A DNA stretch of 6,842 nt, taken from positions 1 through 6,842 of the forward strand of contig CALKHP010000033.1 in assembly GCA_937988775.1 (NCBI GenBank), given 5' to 3'. The notes under the pieces are model-generated. The model was not told the origin of the DNA and searched no databases. It worked only from the letters and a program-made list of their open reading frames with translations. Shown here one piece after another: positions 1 to 6,275 of this stretch. Origin of the DNA: an uncultured Alphaproteobacteria bacterium. GTDB taxonomy: Bacteria > Pseudomonadota > Alphaproteobacteria > Rhizobiales > Beijerinckiaceae. The position numbers and the translations under genes were made by a program. Position 1 is the stretch's first letter; each line of letters opens with the position of its first letter.

Positions 1-137
1 CCCTCGATGCTGACGGGCGTTTCCTGCGGGTTGACGGCGCTGACGCGCGTCGTCGGCTGCACCACGCGCAGCGCGCTTTCATGCGCCAGCGAGGTCATGG
101 AGGCGGTGGAATTGGGATTGATGAGAAGAATATGCAC
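1..137 (-). CDS. Asp/Glu/hydantoin racemase family protein, N-terminal part (runs off left edge)
   Basis: Only the first 45 codons are in the window. Read on the minus strand from a GTG at 137-135, the protein begins (M)HILLINPNSTASMTSLAHE and reaches the window edge at about PVSIEG. A first beta strand followed by INPNST is the hallmark N-terminus of the Asp/Glu/hydantoin racemase family (cofactor-independent racemases with two catalytic cysteines). Both cysteines would lie beyond the edge, so activity cannot be judged. Family members racemise hydantoins, aspartate or glutamate, or act as maleate isomerases and decarboxylases; the exact reaction is not known here. The GTG start is preferred because a GAAAG ribosome-site-like sequence (150-146) precedes it by 8 nt. 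Two in-frame TTG codons (152 and 143) are less likely starts. The gene begins 11 nt after the flavin reductase stop, so the two are probably co-transcribed. Family assignment is fairly sure; the substrate is unknown. Confidence 0.82.
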   Translation of the reverse strand, partial: MHILLINPNSTASMTSLAHESALRVVQPTTRVSAVNPQETPVSIE

Positions 138-148
138 GGGCAAATCTT

Positions 149-787
149 TCAACGCCGCCGGTCGGCGGGGGGATTGGCGAAATCGCTGATCGGCGGAGCC
201 TTCAGGACGAGCTGACGATCGGAGGTGATGTAGTTGTCGGCGTGCAGGCGGGCGATCGGCTGGTAGACGTCGGGATTGACGTAGCGGCCTTCGGCGTCGA
301 GGCAGTCGCGCCGGACGTGCATGTTCACCACTTCGCCGAGCACCAGCACGCGGCGCGGATAATCGATCAGTCGTTCCACCCGGCACTCCATCGAGCAGGG
401 CGCGTCGGCGACGTAACTGACGTCGATCTTGCTGCACGCCCCGGCTCGCAACCCGGCCATCTTCAACTCGTCGATCTCGCTACCGAAGCCGAGCCCGCAA
501 ATGAGCATCTGCCGCGACAGCGCCATGTCCACCATGTTGACGACGAACTCGCCTGTGCGCCGGATGTTGGCGACGGTGTCCTTTTCGTCGCCGTTCAGGC
601 GCGGCTGGATGCCCAGCACCACGATCGGCGGATCGTGCGAGAAAACGTTGAAGAAGCTCATCGGCGCCGCATTGTCGTGGCCGGAGGCCGAGCGCGTCGT
701 CACCAGCGCGATCGGGCGCGGGCCGACGAAGTTCGTCAGCAGCCGATACCGGCCTTCCGGCTCCAGCGCGGTGAAATCGAACTCCAT
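149..787 (-). CDS. Flavin reductase family protein (FMN-binding split barrel, DIM6/NTAB type)
   Basis: A 212-residue protein, the usual length for the flavin reductase-like family. These proteins bind FMN or FAD in a split barrel and often supply reduced flavin to a separate monooxygenase in the cytoplasm. The family pattern is clear: VGPRPIALVTT (residues 21-31), an N-x-AP-x-SFFNVFS block (39-50), DPPIVVLGI (52-60), then KDTVANI (69-75) and TGEFVVNMV (78-86). RVLVLGEVV (146-154) is the late barrel strand. The start at 787 is chosen because GGGAG lies 7 nt upstream and homology-like sequence begins with MEFDF. The frame stays open further upstream to 883, but that stretch runs through the promoter region and looks non-coding. 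The gene is divergent from the GntR regulator and just upstream of the racemase. No monooxygenase partner is in the window, so it could serve one elsewhere or act alone on a pathway intermediate. Family is sure; specific role unknown. Confidence 0.88.
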   Translation of the reverse strand: MEFDFTALEPEGRYRLLTNFVGPRPIALVTTRSASGHDNAAPMSFFNVFSHDPPIVVLGIQPRLNGDEKDTVANIRRTGEFVVNMVDMALSRQMLICGLGFGSEIDELKMAGLRAGACSKIDVSYVADAPCSMECRVERLIDYPRRVLVLGEVVNMHVRRDCLDAEGRYVNPDVYQPIARLHADNYITSDRQLVLKAPPISDFANPPADRRR

Positions 788-794
788 ATGGCGG

Positions 795-799
795 CTCCC
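795..799 (-). promoter_or_regulatory. Ribosome binding site of the flavin reductase gene
   Basis: GGGAG on the minus strand, 7 nt before the ATG at 787. It decides the start, because the reading frame remains open upstream as far as 883 without another well-placed site. Confidence 0.7.
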
Positions 800-807
800 G
801 ATGTGAT

Positions 808-837
808 TTGATTTTATGTACAATGAACCCATATAAT
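808..837 (+). promoter_or_regulatory. Predicted sigma70-like promoter for the GntR regulator gene
   Basis: A -35 box TTGATT (808-813; four of six match TTGACA) and a perfect -10 box TATAAT (832-837) are separated by 18 nt, reading rightwards. Transcription would begin near 844, giving a leader of about 83 nt before the ATG at 927. The predicted start point lies inside the palindrome at 836-847, which suggests autorepression by the regulator. A competing TTGACA at 877-882 has no good -10 box after it. Prediction only, no experimental support. Confidence 0.5.
815..824. promoter_or_regulatory. Possible second, weaker operator (TATGTACAAT)
   Basis: Contains one exact ACAAT half-site (820-824) facing a degenerate TATGT arm, with a perfect TGTACA core (817-822). 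Its centre lies 22 bp from the centre of the stronger palindrome, about two helical turns, so two dimers could sit on the same face of the DNA. It lies in the spacer of the predicted regulator promoter and over the predicted start of the flavin reductase transcript. The arm spacing differs from the stronger site (0 rather than 2 nt), so it may be coincidental. Confidence 0.3.
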
Positions 838-858
838 TGTCTACAATAATGCTCTCAA
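830..858 (-). promoter_or_regulatory. Predicted sigma70-like promoter for the flavin reductase-racemase unit
   Basis: Reading leftwards, TTGAGA (858-853; five of six match TTGACA) is followed after 17 nt by TATATG (835-830; four of six match TATAAT). Transcription would start near 823, leaving about 35 nt to the flavin reductase ATG. The -10 box overlaps the -10 box of the opposing GntR promoter, so the two polymerases would compete. The palindrome at 836-847 fills most of the spacer between the two boxes. Prediction only. Confidence 0.45.
836..847. promoter_or_regulatory. Candidate operator: ATTGT-CT-ACAAT palindrome
   Basis: A perfect inverted repeat of 5-nt arms (ATTGT and ACAAT) around a 2-nt centre, in the AT-rich region between the divergent genes. 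FCD-type GntR regulators commonly bind short TTGT...ACAA palindromes, and such a regulator gene starts 80 bp away. The site covers the -10 edge and start point of the predicted regulator promoter and the spacer of the predicted flavin reductase promoter, so one bound dimer could block both. Binding by this regulator is inferred. Confidence 0.55.
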
Positions 859-913
859 AATTGCGAGCGCTGCCGATTGACATTTATTTTCCCATGACGC
901 TTTTCTGCATCAC

Positions 914-920
914 GGTGGAG
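914..920 (+). promoter_or_regulatory. Ribosome binding site of the GntR regulator gene
   Basis: GGTGGAG ends 6 nt before the ATG at 927. It fixes this start over the upstream in-frame ATG at 894, which has no comparable site, and over earlier codons that lie inside the promoter. Confidence 0.7.
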
Positions 921-926
921 ACGAAA

Positions 927-1607
927 ATGACCGAGCGAATCGAAATATCGACACAGCAGATCGTCGAGCGCGTCTGGCTCTCCATCGCCGAGCGGCGCCT
1001 GCGCCCCGGCGTCCAGCTCAAGGAAGAGCAGCTCGCCTCTATCTTCGACGTCAGCCGCGCGCGCGTGCGGCAGGCGCTGGTCGCCCTCGAGCGCGACGGG
1101 CTGGTGACGATCATCCCCAATCGCGGCGCCTTCGTGTGCCAGCCCTCGGTCGACGACGCCAAGGACGTCTTTCATGTCCGCCGCTGCGTCGAGCGGCGCG
1201 TCGTCGAGCGGCTTTGCGAGGCCAACAGCAAGGCCGACCTCACCCGGCTGCGCAACCATGTCGCCAAGGAAAGGCTCGCCAACGAGAAGGACATGACGAC
1301 CGACATCATCAAGCTGTCGGGCGGCTTCCATCTGTTGCTCGCCGAGATCGTCGGCTCCGACTTCCTGTTCGGCACCATGCGCGACCTGATCGCGCGCACA
1401 TCGCTGATTACCGCCGTCTACCGCAACAACAACCGCTTCAACTGCGGGCCGGACGAGCACGCCGAGATCGTCGAGGCGATCGCCAAAGGCGACGCCGAAA
1501 AGGCGATCCGGCTGATGGAGCATCACTTGGAGCATGTGGAGTCCGAACTCGACCTCAACGAGATTCGCCGCCCCTCCAACGACCTCAGGGCGGCCTTGGC
1601 CTTTTGA
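927..1607 (+). CDS. GntR family transcriptional regulator, FCD (FadR-like) subfamily
   Basis: A 226-residue protein, the usual size for FCD-type GntR regulators, which bind DNA as dimers and release it on binding a small organic acid or similar ligand. The winged helix-turn-helix spans about residues 10-72: LRPGVQLKEEQLA (25-37), DVSRARVRQAL (41-51) and the wing GLVTIIPNRGAFV (58-70) follow the family pattern closely. The FCD ligand domain (about 78-205) shows VFHVRRCVERRVVERL, FHLLLAEIVGS (134-144), EHAEIVEAI (177-185) and MEHHLEHV (197-204). His135, His178 and His199 or His200 fit the family's metal-binding histidines. The acidic residue often found four positions before the first of these is Ser131, in a GGFH setting. 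The gene diverges from the flavin reductase gene and converges on the ABC transporter operon, so it is the likely local regulator of one or both. The family is sure; the ligand and targets are inferred. Confidence 0.93.
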   Translation: MTERIEISTQQIVERVWLSIAERRLRPGVQLKEEQLASIFDVSRARVRQALVALERDGLVTIIPNRGAFVCQPSVDDAKDVFHVRRCVERRVVERLCEANSKADLTRLRNHVAKERLANEKDMTTDIIKLSGGFHLLLAEIVGSDFLFGTMRDLIARTSLITAVYRNNNRFNCGPDEHAEIVEAIAKGDAEKAIRLMEHHLEHVESELDLNEIRRPSNDLRAALAF

Positions 1608-1622
1608 GCCTGAGGATCAGGC
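1583..1622. terminator. Hairpin-forming convergent junction (weak bidirectional terminator candidate)
   Basis: Two alternative inverted repeats share this stretch where two genes converge 9 bp apart. GCCTGA-GGA-TCAGGC (1608-1622) is a perfect 6-bp stem with a 3-nt loop that includes the ABC ATPase stop codon. CCTCAGG (1583-1589) also pairs perfectly with CCTGAGG (1609-1615) around a 19-nt loop. The two stems share bases and cannot form together. Neither is followed by a T run on either strand, so this is not a classical intrinsic terminator; transcripts may instead overlap or end by Rho. Confidence 0.35.
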
Positions 1623-2603
1623 CGGCACCGGCACGTCTTCCACCAAGTGACAGGCGACACGCGTGTTGCTGGAAAGCGTGCGCACCGCCGGCACCTCGGC
1701 CGAGCAGCGCGCCGTCGCCAGCGGGCAGCGCGGATGGAAGGTGCAGCCGGACGGCGGCTTGAGCGGGCTCGGCACTTCGCCTGGCACGATGACGCGGTCG
1801 CGGTTCGGCTCCTCGATATTCGGAATCGTCTGCAACAGCAGCTGCGTGTAGGGATGGCGCGGATCGGCGAAGATCGTCTCGGTGTCGCCTTCCTCGACGA
1901 TGCGGCCGAGATACATGACCGCGATGCGGTCGGACATGTGGCGCACGACGCTCATATCGTGGCTGATGAACAGGTAGGTGAGGCCGAATTCGTCCTGCAA
2001 CCGGCGCATCAGGTTGAGCACCTGCGCCTGCACCGAGACGTCGAGCGCCGAGGTCGGCTCGTCGCAGACGAGGAATTCCGGCTCGCTGGCGAGCGCCCGC
2101 GCGATGGAGATGCGCTGGCGCTGGCCGCCGGAAAACTCGTGCGGGAATTTCTCGCCGTCGGACGGCGACAGGCCGACCGTCAAGAGCAGTTCCTCCACCC
2201 GGTCGCCGATTTCGGCGGCGGTCTTGCGCAGCTTCAGTTCGCGCAGCGGCTCGGCGATGATGTTCTTCACCCGCCAGCGCGGATTGAGCGAGGCGTAGGG
2301 GTCCTGGAAGATCATCTGCGCCGAGAGCGGCGCGCCGTCGCGGCCGGGCGCGAAGCGGATCTCGCCGCCGTTCGGCCTGTGCAGTCCCGTCACCAGTCGC
2401 GCCACGGTCGACTTGCCGCAGCCGCTTTCGCCGACGAGGCTCAGGCAGCCGCCGGCCGGGACAGCGAAGCTGATGTCGTTGACCGCCTGCAAAAGCTGGC
2501 GCGGCTTGCCCTCCATCACCCGGTTGAGCCAGGGCGCCGAGACGTCGAAGGTCTTGACGAGATGCTCGACGGTCAGCGCGGGTTTCGCTTCGGCACGGGT
2601 CAT
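1617..2603 (-). CDS. Dipeptide/oligopeptide-type ABC transporter ATP-binding protein (OppF/DppF-like)
   Basis: A 328-residue ATPase that powers import through a two-permease channel at the inner membrane. Visible motifs in order: Walker A GESGCGKS (58-65), Q-loop FQDPYASLNP (99-108), signature FSGGQRQR (157-164), Walker B FLVCDEPTSALD (177-188) with Asp181 and Glu182, and H-loop SHD (His215). The C-terminal oligopeptide/dipeptide extension has HPYT (250-253) and four cysteines, Cys287, Cys293, Cys300 and Cys318. That spacing is typical of the family's cysteine motif, which in some homologues binds an iron-sulfur cluster. An APWLNR insert and a basic stretch near residues 20-40 are usual in the F-type subunit. 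The start at 2603 overlaps the partner ATPase stop by one base (TGATG), with GGAGGGA 7 nt upstream. It is the last gene of the operon and converges on the GntR gene. All catalytic motifs are intact. Function is sure; the transported compound is unknown. Confidence 0.95.
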   Translation of the reverse strand: MTRAEAKPALTVEHLVKTFDVSAPWLNRVMEGKPRQLLQAVNDISFAVPAGGCLSLVGESGCGKSTVARLVTGLHRPNGGEIRFAPGRDGAPLSAQMIFQDPYASLNPRWRVKNIIAEPLRELKLRKTAAEIGDRVEELLLTVGLSPSDGEKFPHEFSGGQRQRISIARALASEPEFLVCDEPTSALDVSVQAQVLNLMRRLQDEFGLTYLFISHDMSVVRHMSDRIAVMYLGRIVEEGDTETIFADPRHPYTQLLLQTIPNIEEPNRDRVIVPGEVPSPLKPPSGCTFHPRCPLATARCSAEVPAVRTLSSNTRVACHLVEDVPVPA

Positions 2604-3589
2604 CAGGCGGTCCCTCCGCAATTGAGCCAGCATGCGCTCATGCCGTCGCCGACCGGCGCGAGTTCGGGCCGCTCGCGCAGGCAGCGCGGCCCGGCCGACG
2701 TGCAGCGCGGATTGAAGGCGCAGCCCGGCGGAATGGCGTCCAGCCGCGGCATCGAGCCGTCGATCTGGTTGAGCCGCTCGACGCGCGCGCCGAGCGTCGG
2801 GATCGAGGCCATCAGGCCGCGCGTATAGGGGTGGGCCGGCGCGCGCAGCACCTGCTCGACCGGTCCGATCTCGATCAGCCGGCCGGCATACATCACCGCC
2901 ACGCGGTCGGCCGCCTCGGCGATGACGCCCATGTCGTGCGTCACCAGCATGACGGCGGTCTGCTTTTCCTTGCACAGCTTGCGCAGCAACGAAATGATCT
3001 GCGCCTGGATCGACACGTCGAGCGCCGTCGTCGGCTCGTCGGCAATGACGAGCTTGGGCGACGCCGCCAGCGCCAGCGCGATCACCACGCGCTGCCGCAT
3101 GCCGCCGGAAAACTGGTGCGGATACTGGTCGACGCGCTCGCGCGGCGAAGGGATGCCGACATCATGCAGCAAGGCGACCGCCCGCTCCCTCGCCTCGGCT
3201 TTGCCGAGCCCGAGATGCTGGCGGATCGTCTCCTCCAGCTGCGCGCCGACGGTGAAGAGCGGATTGAGCGAGGTCAGCGGGTCCTGGAAGATGGCGCCGA
3301 TCTCGCGGCCGCGGATCTTTTCCAGCGCGCGGTCGTCGAGATTGTCGATGCGCCGCCCGCCGAGGCGGATTTCGCCCTCGGCGATACGGCCCGGATATTC
3401 GAGCAGGCCCTGGATCGCCAGCCCGGTCATCGACTTGCCGGCGCCCGATTCGCCGACGACGCCGAGGATTTCCCCCGGCCGGATATCCAGCGCGACGTCC
3501 GACAGCGCCGTCACCACGCCGCGTCGGCCGGGAAACTCGACCCTCAGGTTGCGGACCTGAAGGATCGGCTCGCTGGCTGTCTCACCCAT
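2603..3589 (-). CDS. Dipeptide/oligopeptide-type ABC transporter ATP-binding protein (OppD/DppD-like)
   Basis: A 328-residue ATPase, the D-type partner of the following gene; the two would form the ATP-hydrolysing heterodimer of the importer. Motifs in order: Walker A GESGAGKS (46-53), Q-loop FQDPLTSLNP (101-110), signature FSGGMRQR (160-167), Walker B KLVIADEPTTALD (179-191) with Asp184 and Glu185, and H-loop THD (His218). The FSGGMRQR form and the LEYPGRIAEGEI stretch (63-74) are typical of the D subunit. The C-terminal extension carries HPYTRGL (253-259), PPGCAFNPRC (287-296) and cysteines 290, 296, 303 and 320. These are spaced as in family members that bind a [4Fe-4S] cluster. AGAGGA lies 8 nt before the ATG at 3589. 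The first 8 nt overlap the end of the upstream amidohydrolase gene, pointing to coupled translation. All catalytic residues are present. The family is sure, the substrate unknown. Confidence 0.95.
   Translation of the reverse strand: MGETASEPILQVRNLRVEFPGRRGVVTALSDVALDIRPGEILGVVGESGAGKSMTGLAIQGLLEYPGRIAEGEIRLGGRRIDNLDDRALEKIRGREIGAIFQDPLTSLNPLFTVGAQLEETIRQHLGLGKAEARERAVALLHDVGIPSPRERVDQYPHQFSGGMRQRVVIALALAASPKLVIADEPTTALDVSIQAQIISLLRKLCKEKQTAVMLVTHDMGVIAEAADRVAVMYAGRLIEIGPVEQVLRAPAHPYTRGLMASIPTLGARVERLNQIDGSMPRLDAIPPGCAFNPRCTSAGPRCLRERPELAPVGDGMSACWLNCGGTA
2611..2617 (-). promoter_or_regulatory. Ribosome binding site of the OppF/DppF-like ATPase gene
   Basis: GGAGGGA, 7 nt before the ATG at 2603 and inside the end of the preceding gene. 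It is the strongest ribosome site in the window. It settles the start, because the frame is open for more than 120 codons further upstream. Confidence 0.75.
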
Positions 3590-5078
3590 GTGCGTCGTCC
3601 TCTATCGGATAGCTCGGCGGGAAGATTTCGGCCACCGGGGGGTTGCCCCAGCTTCGCTCGGGATATTTGGCGATGAGGCGGTCGTACTGCGCCTGCGCCT
3701 GCCTGCGGGCGGCGGCCATGTCGATGCCGGCGACCTTGCCGAACAGCATGGCGACGCGGCCGTCGACGAAGGTGGCGCGCGTCACCTTGCCGGAACCGCC
3801 GGCCACCAGCGTGGTGATCGGGTCGATGGAGGGCGCCATCGCCACGTCGTCCAGCCCGAACACGGCGATGTCGGCGCAGGCGCCGGGCGCAAGCCGGCCG
3901 AGGTCGTCGCGGCCGAGCGCCCTCGCCCCGCCCAGCGTCGCCGCGTCGAACAGATCGGCGGTGCGCACCTTGTCCGGCGCGCGGTCGTTGACGCGGCAGG
4001 CGATCAAGCCGACCAGCAGGTTCATCAGCATGTCGGGCGGCGTGGTGTCCGTGCCCATGGCGATGTTGATGCCGCGCTTGCGGCAGGCCGAGAAGGAATT
4101 GAGCGTGCTGCCGCCGCGCGCCGAAACCAGCGGGCAATGGACGATGGAGACGCCGTGCCGGGCGTAGAGCCCGAGATCTTCCTCGGTGGCGTTGGTGGCA
4201 TGCGGCGCGATCAGCCGATCGCTCAACAGCCCGGCGCGCGCCAGCCACACGGGTGCCGTGGAGCCATGCAGCTTGCGTACGGTTTCGACTTCCATGCCGC
4301 CCTGCGCCATATGCAGGCGGATCTTGCAGCCGAGGTCACGGGCGGCGGCGTCCGTGCGCTCAAGCAGGCCGAGCGTCGAGGTTTCCACCCGGTCGGGAAC
4401 GAGCATGCCCCGCACCAGCCCGCCATGTCGGCCGTCCTGCCGTTCGATGAAGGCGACGGCGTCGGCAAGGCCGGCAAGGCCGCGCGCCTCGTCGAACACC
4501 GGCTCCATGCGGCCGGGTTCCTCCAGCACCATGCCGCCGGAGCGGTAGGCGGGGCTGAGATAGACCCTGAGCCCCAGTTCGCCGGCGGCGTCGGCGGCAG
4601 CGTCGAATTCGGCGACCGTCTCGCCCCATTCGCGGTAGAACAGCGAGGCGATGGGGGCGGCCGTGGTGATGCCGTTGAGCAGAAGCTGGCCGAAGGCGAA
4701 GCGCTTCTGGAAGGCCAGTTCGTCGGGCGAATACATTTCATACGGCCCGCGCTCGACATAGGAGCGCGGCCACACGCGGCCCTTGGCCCAGCCGGGATGA
4801 TGGTCGATGCCGAGGATGGTGGTGTCGAGGTCGGACAGCGCGTCGAGGTCGATCAGGCCGGGACTGACGAGCGCCTCGCCGAAGTCGATGCGGCGCGCCA
4901 CCTCGCCCGAAAAGCCGTGGCCGACGAACAGGATTTCGCCGTTTTCGAACACCACCTCGCCGTTGCGCAGCAGCCGGTGGGCGCCGTCCCTGTGGCCGAG
5001 CACCCAGCTTGCGGTGAGAAGCGTTCGCCCCTCGGGCCGGCGGCCGAGCGGCAGCGTGTCGAGGCCGGTCGCGCTCAT
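3582..5078 (-). CDS. Divergent amidohydrolase family protein lacking the HxH metal motif (chlorohydrolase/SsnA-like)
   Basis: A 498-residue protein of the amidohydrolase superfamily, nearest by motif layout to the TrzA/AtzA/SsnA-type group of hydrolases and deaminases, probably cytoplasmic. An N-terminal composite domain (NGEVVFENGEILFVGHGF, 39-56) leads to the barrel entry VSPGLIDLDALSDLD (71-85). Family members normally have HxH where this protein has Asp79-Ala-Leu81. Later active-site segments are kept: IRLHMAQGG (253-261, His256), IAPHATNATEEDL (290-302, His293), SIVHCPLVSARGG (311-323) and IAMGTDTTPPDM (339-350, Asp344). GACADIAVF (399-407) and the end strand FVDGRVA (437-443) are also typical. 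The tail of about 55 residues past this is rich in Ala and Arg. The ATG at 5078 overlaps the previous stop as ATGA, with GGTGGA 6 nt before it. The gene's end overlaps the OppD-like gene by 8 nt. The superfamily is clear; whether it is a hydrolase, a deaminase or inactive is not. Confidence 0.88.
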   Translation of the reverse strand: MSATGLDTLPLGRRPEGRTLLTASWVLGHRDGAHRLLRNGEVVFENGEILFVGHGFSGEVARRIDFGEALVSPGLIDLDALSDLDTTILGIDHHPGWAKGRVWPRSYVERGPYEMYSPDELAFQKRFAFGQLLLNGITTAAPIASLFYREWGETVAEFDAAADAAGELGLRVYLSPAYRSGGMVLEEPGRMEPVFDEARGLAGLADAVAFIERQDGRHGGLVRGMLVPDRVETSTLGLLERTDAAARDLGCKIRLHMAQGGMEVETVRKLHGSTAPVWLARAGLLSDRLIAPHATNATEEDLGLYARHGVSIVHCPLVSARGGSTLNSFSACRKRGINIAMGTDTTPPDMLMNLLVGLIACRVNDRAPDKVRTADLFDAATLGGARALGRDDLGRLAPGACADIAVFGLDDVAMAPSIDPITTLVAGGSGKVTRATFVDGRVAMLFGKVAGIDMAAARRQAQAQYDRLIAKYPERSWGNPPVAEIFPPSYPIEDDAHG

Positions 5079-6268
5079 GGCATGTCCACCACGGCCTTGC
5101 CCTGGCGGGCGACGACACGCCCGCCCTTGACCACCAGCGGGCGCGGCGCCACGTCGACGACCGCATGGGCCAGCGTCTCGCCGGTCAGAAGGGTCAGGTC
5201 GGCGTTGCAACCTTCCGCGATGCCGTAGCCGTCGATGCGCATGACGTCGGCGCCGCCTTGCGAGACGACCGACAGCAGATGCGCCAGGTCGTTGTCGCTG
5301 CGCAGGCCGTTCTTCATGCCGATCACCTTGGCGCGGTCGAGCATGTCGGGCTGACCCCACGGTCCCCAGGTGTCGCGGATGCCGTCGCAGCCGCCGCCGA
5401 CGCGGATGCCGGCTTCCTTGAGCCGCATGATCGACGGCACCGTGGCCGACGGCGCGCCGGTGGTGAGAATGGCGACGTCGAGCGCGGCAAGCTCCTCGAT
5501 CAGCCGGCCGACCCTGAGATAGTCGTTCATGCCGAGCGCGAAGGCGTGGCTGATGGCGACCTTGCCCTGCATGCCGTTGGCGCGGATGCGCTCGAACATC
5601 AGCTCCATGGTGAAGGCGCCGAGATCGCCGACCTCGTGCAGATGGATATCGATCGGCCGGCCGTGCTTCACCGCCAGCGCAAAGAGCGCGTCGAGCTGGC
5701 CCTTCGGGTCGCGGTCGATGCCGCAGGGGTCGATGCCGCCCAGCACTTCGCAGCCCTGCCGCAGCGCCTCGTCGAGCAGTTCGACGGTGCCCGGCATGAC
5801 CATGACGCCCGACTGCGGGAAGGCGACGATCTCGATGTCGATGATGCCCTTGAGCTTTTCGCGCGTCATCCACACGCCTTCGACGATGGAGAGGCCGTGC
5901 GTGGTGTCGATGTCGACATGGCTGCGGATATGGCTGGCGCCGTGCGCCGCCAGGCCGATGGCGTGGCGCATCGACTGCCGGTGCGGATCGATGCCGATCT
6001 CGGTGCGGTGCTCGCGCTCGAAATCGATGCGCCCGCGCAGCACCGCCGCCCGGTTGTTGACGTGCCAGGGCATGCCCCACGTCGTCTTGTCGAGATGGGT
6101 ATGCGCGTCGATCAGGCCGGGGATGGCGATGGCACCGCCGCCGTCTTCCACCGCCATGCCGGGTTCCGGCTCGAAGCGGCCGAGGCCGGCGATCTTGCCG
6201 TTCCTGACGAGGATGTCGCAGGGCGCGCCGGCCATCGGCCGGACGTTGCGGAGCAAAAGGCTGGTCAC
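5075..6268 (-). CDS. Cytosine deaminase-like amidohydrolase family protein
   Basis: A 397-residue protein of the amidohydrolase superfamily, cytosine deaminase (CodA-like) branch, a metal-dependent barrel enzyme that removes amino groups from, or opens, small N-heterocycles. A near-complete metal site is visible: HTHLDK (56-61; His56, His58), DIHLHEVGD (207-215; His209 and Glu212 match the CodA His and catalytic Glu), AISHAFALG (238-246; His241) and GGCDGIRDTWGPWG (292-305; Asp295). The TWGPWGQPDML stretch resembles the DPWYPLGTANML stretch of CodA. The N-terminal composite-domain strands (LLLRNVRP, DILVRNGKIAGLG) and C-terminal DLTLL...PLVVKGGRVV return are standard. The start is a GTG at 6268, with GAGG 10 nt upstream and only 7 nt after the permease stop. 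It ends with an ATGA overlap into the second amidohydrolase. Related enzymes act on cytosine, isoguanine, creatinine, N-isopropylammelide and other rings, so the true substrate is open. Confident in the fold and in an active metal centre. Confidence 0.93.
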   Translation of the reverse strand: MTSLLLRNVRPMAGAPCDILVRNGKIAGLGRFEPEPGMAVEDGGGAIAIPGLIDAHTHLDKTTWGMPWHVNNRAAVLRGRIDFEREHRTEIGIDPHRQSMRHAIGLAAHGASHIRSHVDIDTTHGLSIVEGVWMTREKLKGIIDIEIVAFPQSGVMVMPGTVELLDEALRQGCEVLGGIDPCGIDRDPKGQLDALFALAVKHGRPIDIHLHEVGDLGAFTMELMFERIRANGMQGKVAISHAFALGMNDYLRVGRLIEELAALDVAILTTGAPSATVPSIMRLKEAGIRVGGGCDGIRDTWGPWGQPDMLDRAKVIGMKNGLRSDNDLAHLLSVVSQGGADVMRIDGYGIAEGCNADLTLLTGETLAHAVVDVAPRPLVVKGGRVVARQGKAVVDMP

Positions 6269-6275
6269 GCTTGTT

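Noticed and set aside
877..882. TTGACA as the -35 box of the GntR promoter
   Set aside because: It matches the consensus, but no sequence 16-18 nt downstream resembles TATAAT, and the resulting transcript would start at the ribosome site. The TTGATT/TATAAT pair upstream is better.
149..883. Longer form of the flavin reductase starting at 883
   Set aside because: The extra 32 residues are encoded across the predicted promoters and operators, show no family similarity, and a good ribosome site precedes the ATG at 787.
1592..1602. GGCCTTGGCC as a hairpin or recognition palindrome
   Set aside because: A 2-nt loop is too small for a stable hairpin, and the sequence codes for the GntR C-terminus; likely chance in GC-rich DNA.
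2604..2975. N-terminal extension of the OppF/DppF-like ATPase upstream of 2603
   Set aside because: The open frame simply continues as an out-of-frame shadow of the D-type ATPase gene; it has Arg/Ala-rich nonsense composition and the family start with its strong ribosome site is at 2603.
3588..5228. A long plus-strand open frame (about 546 codons) opposite the second amidohydrolase
   Set aside because: It is antisense to a gene with clear family motifs, its sequence is low-complexity and rich in Arg, Ala, Gly, His and Asp with no domain pattern, and it is the usual by-product of high GC content at third codon positions.
5079..6080. A giant fused amidohydrolase reading through from 6080 to 3582
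   Set aside because: Residues before the ATG at 5078 are a wrong-frame shadow of the CodA-like gene. The ATGA overlap and GGTGGA site support two separate proteins.
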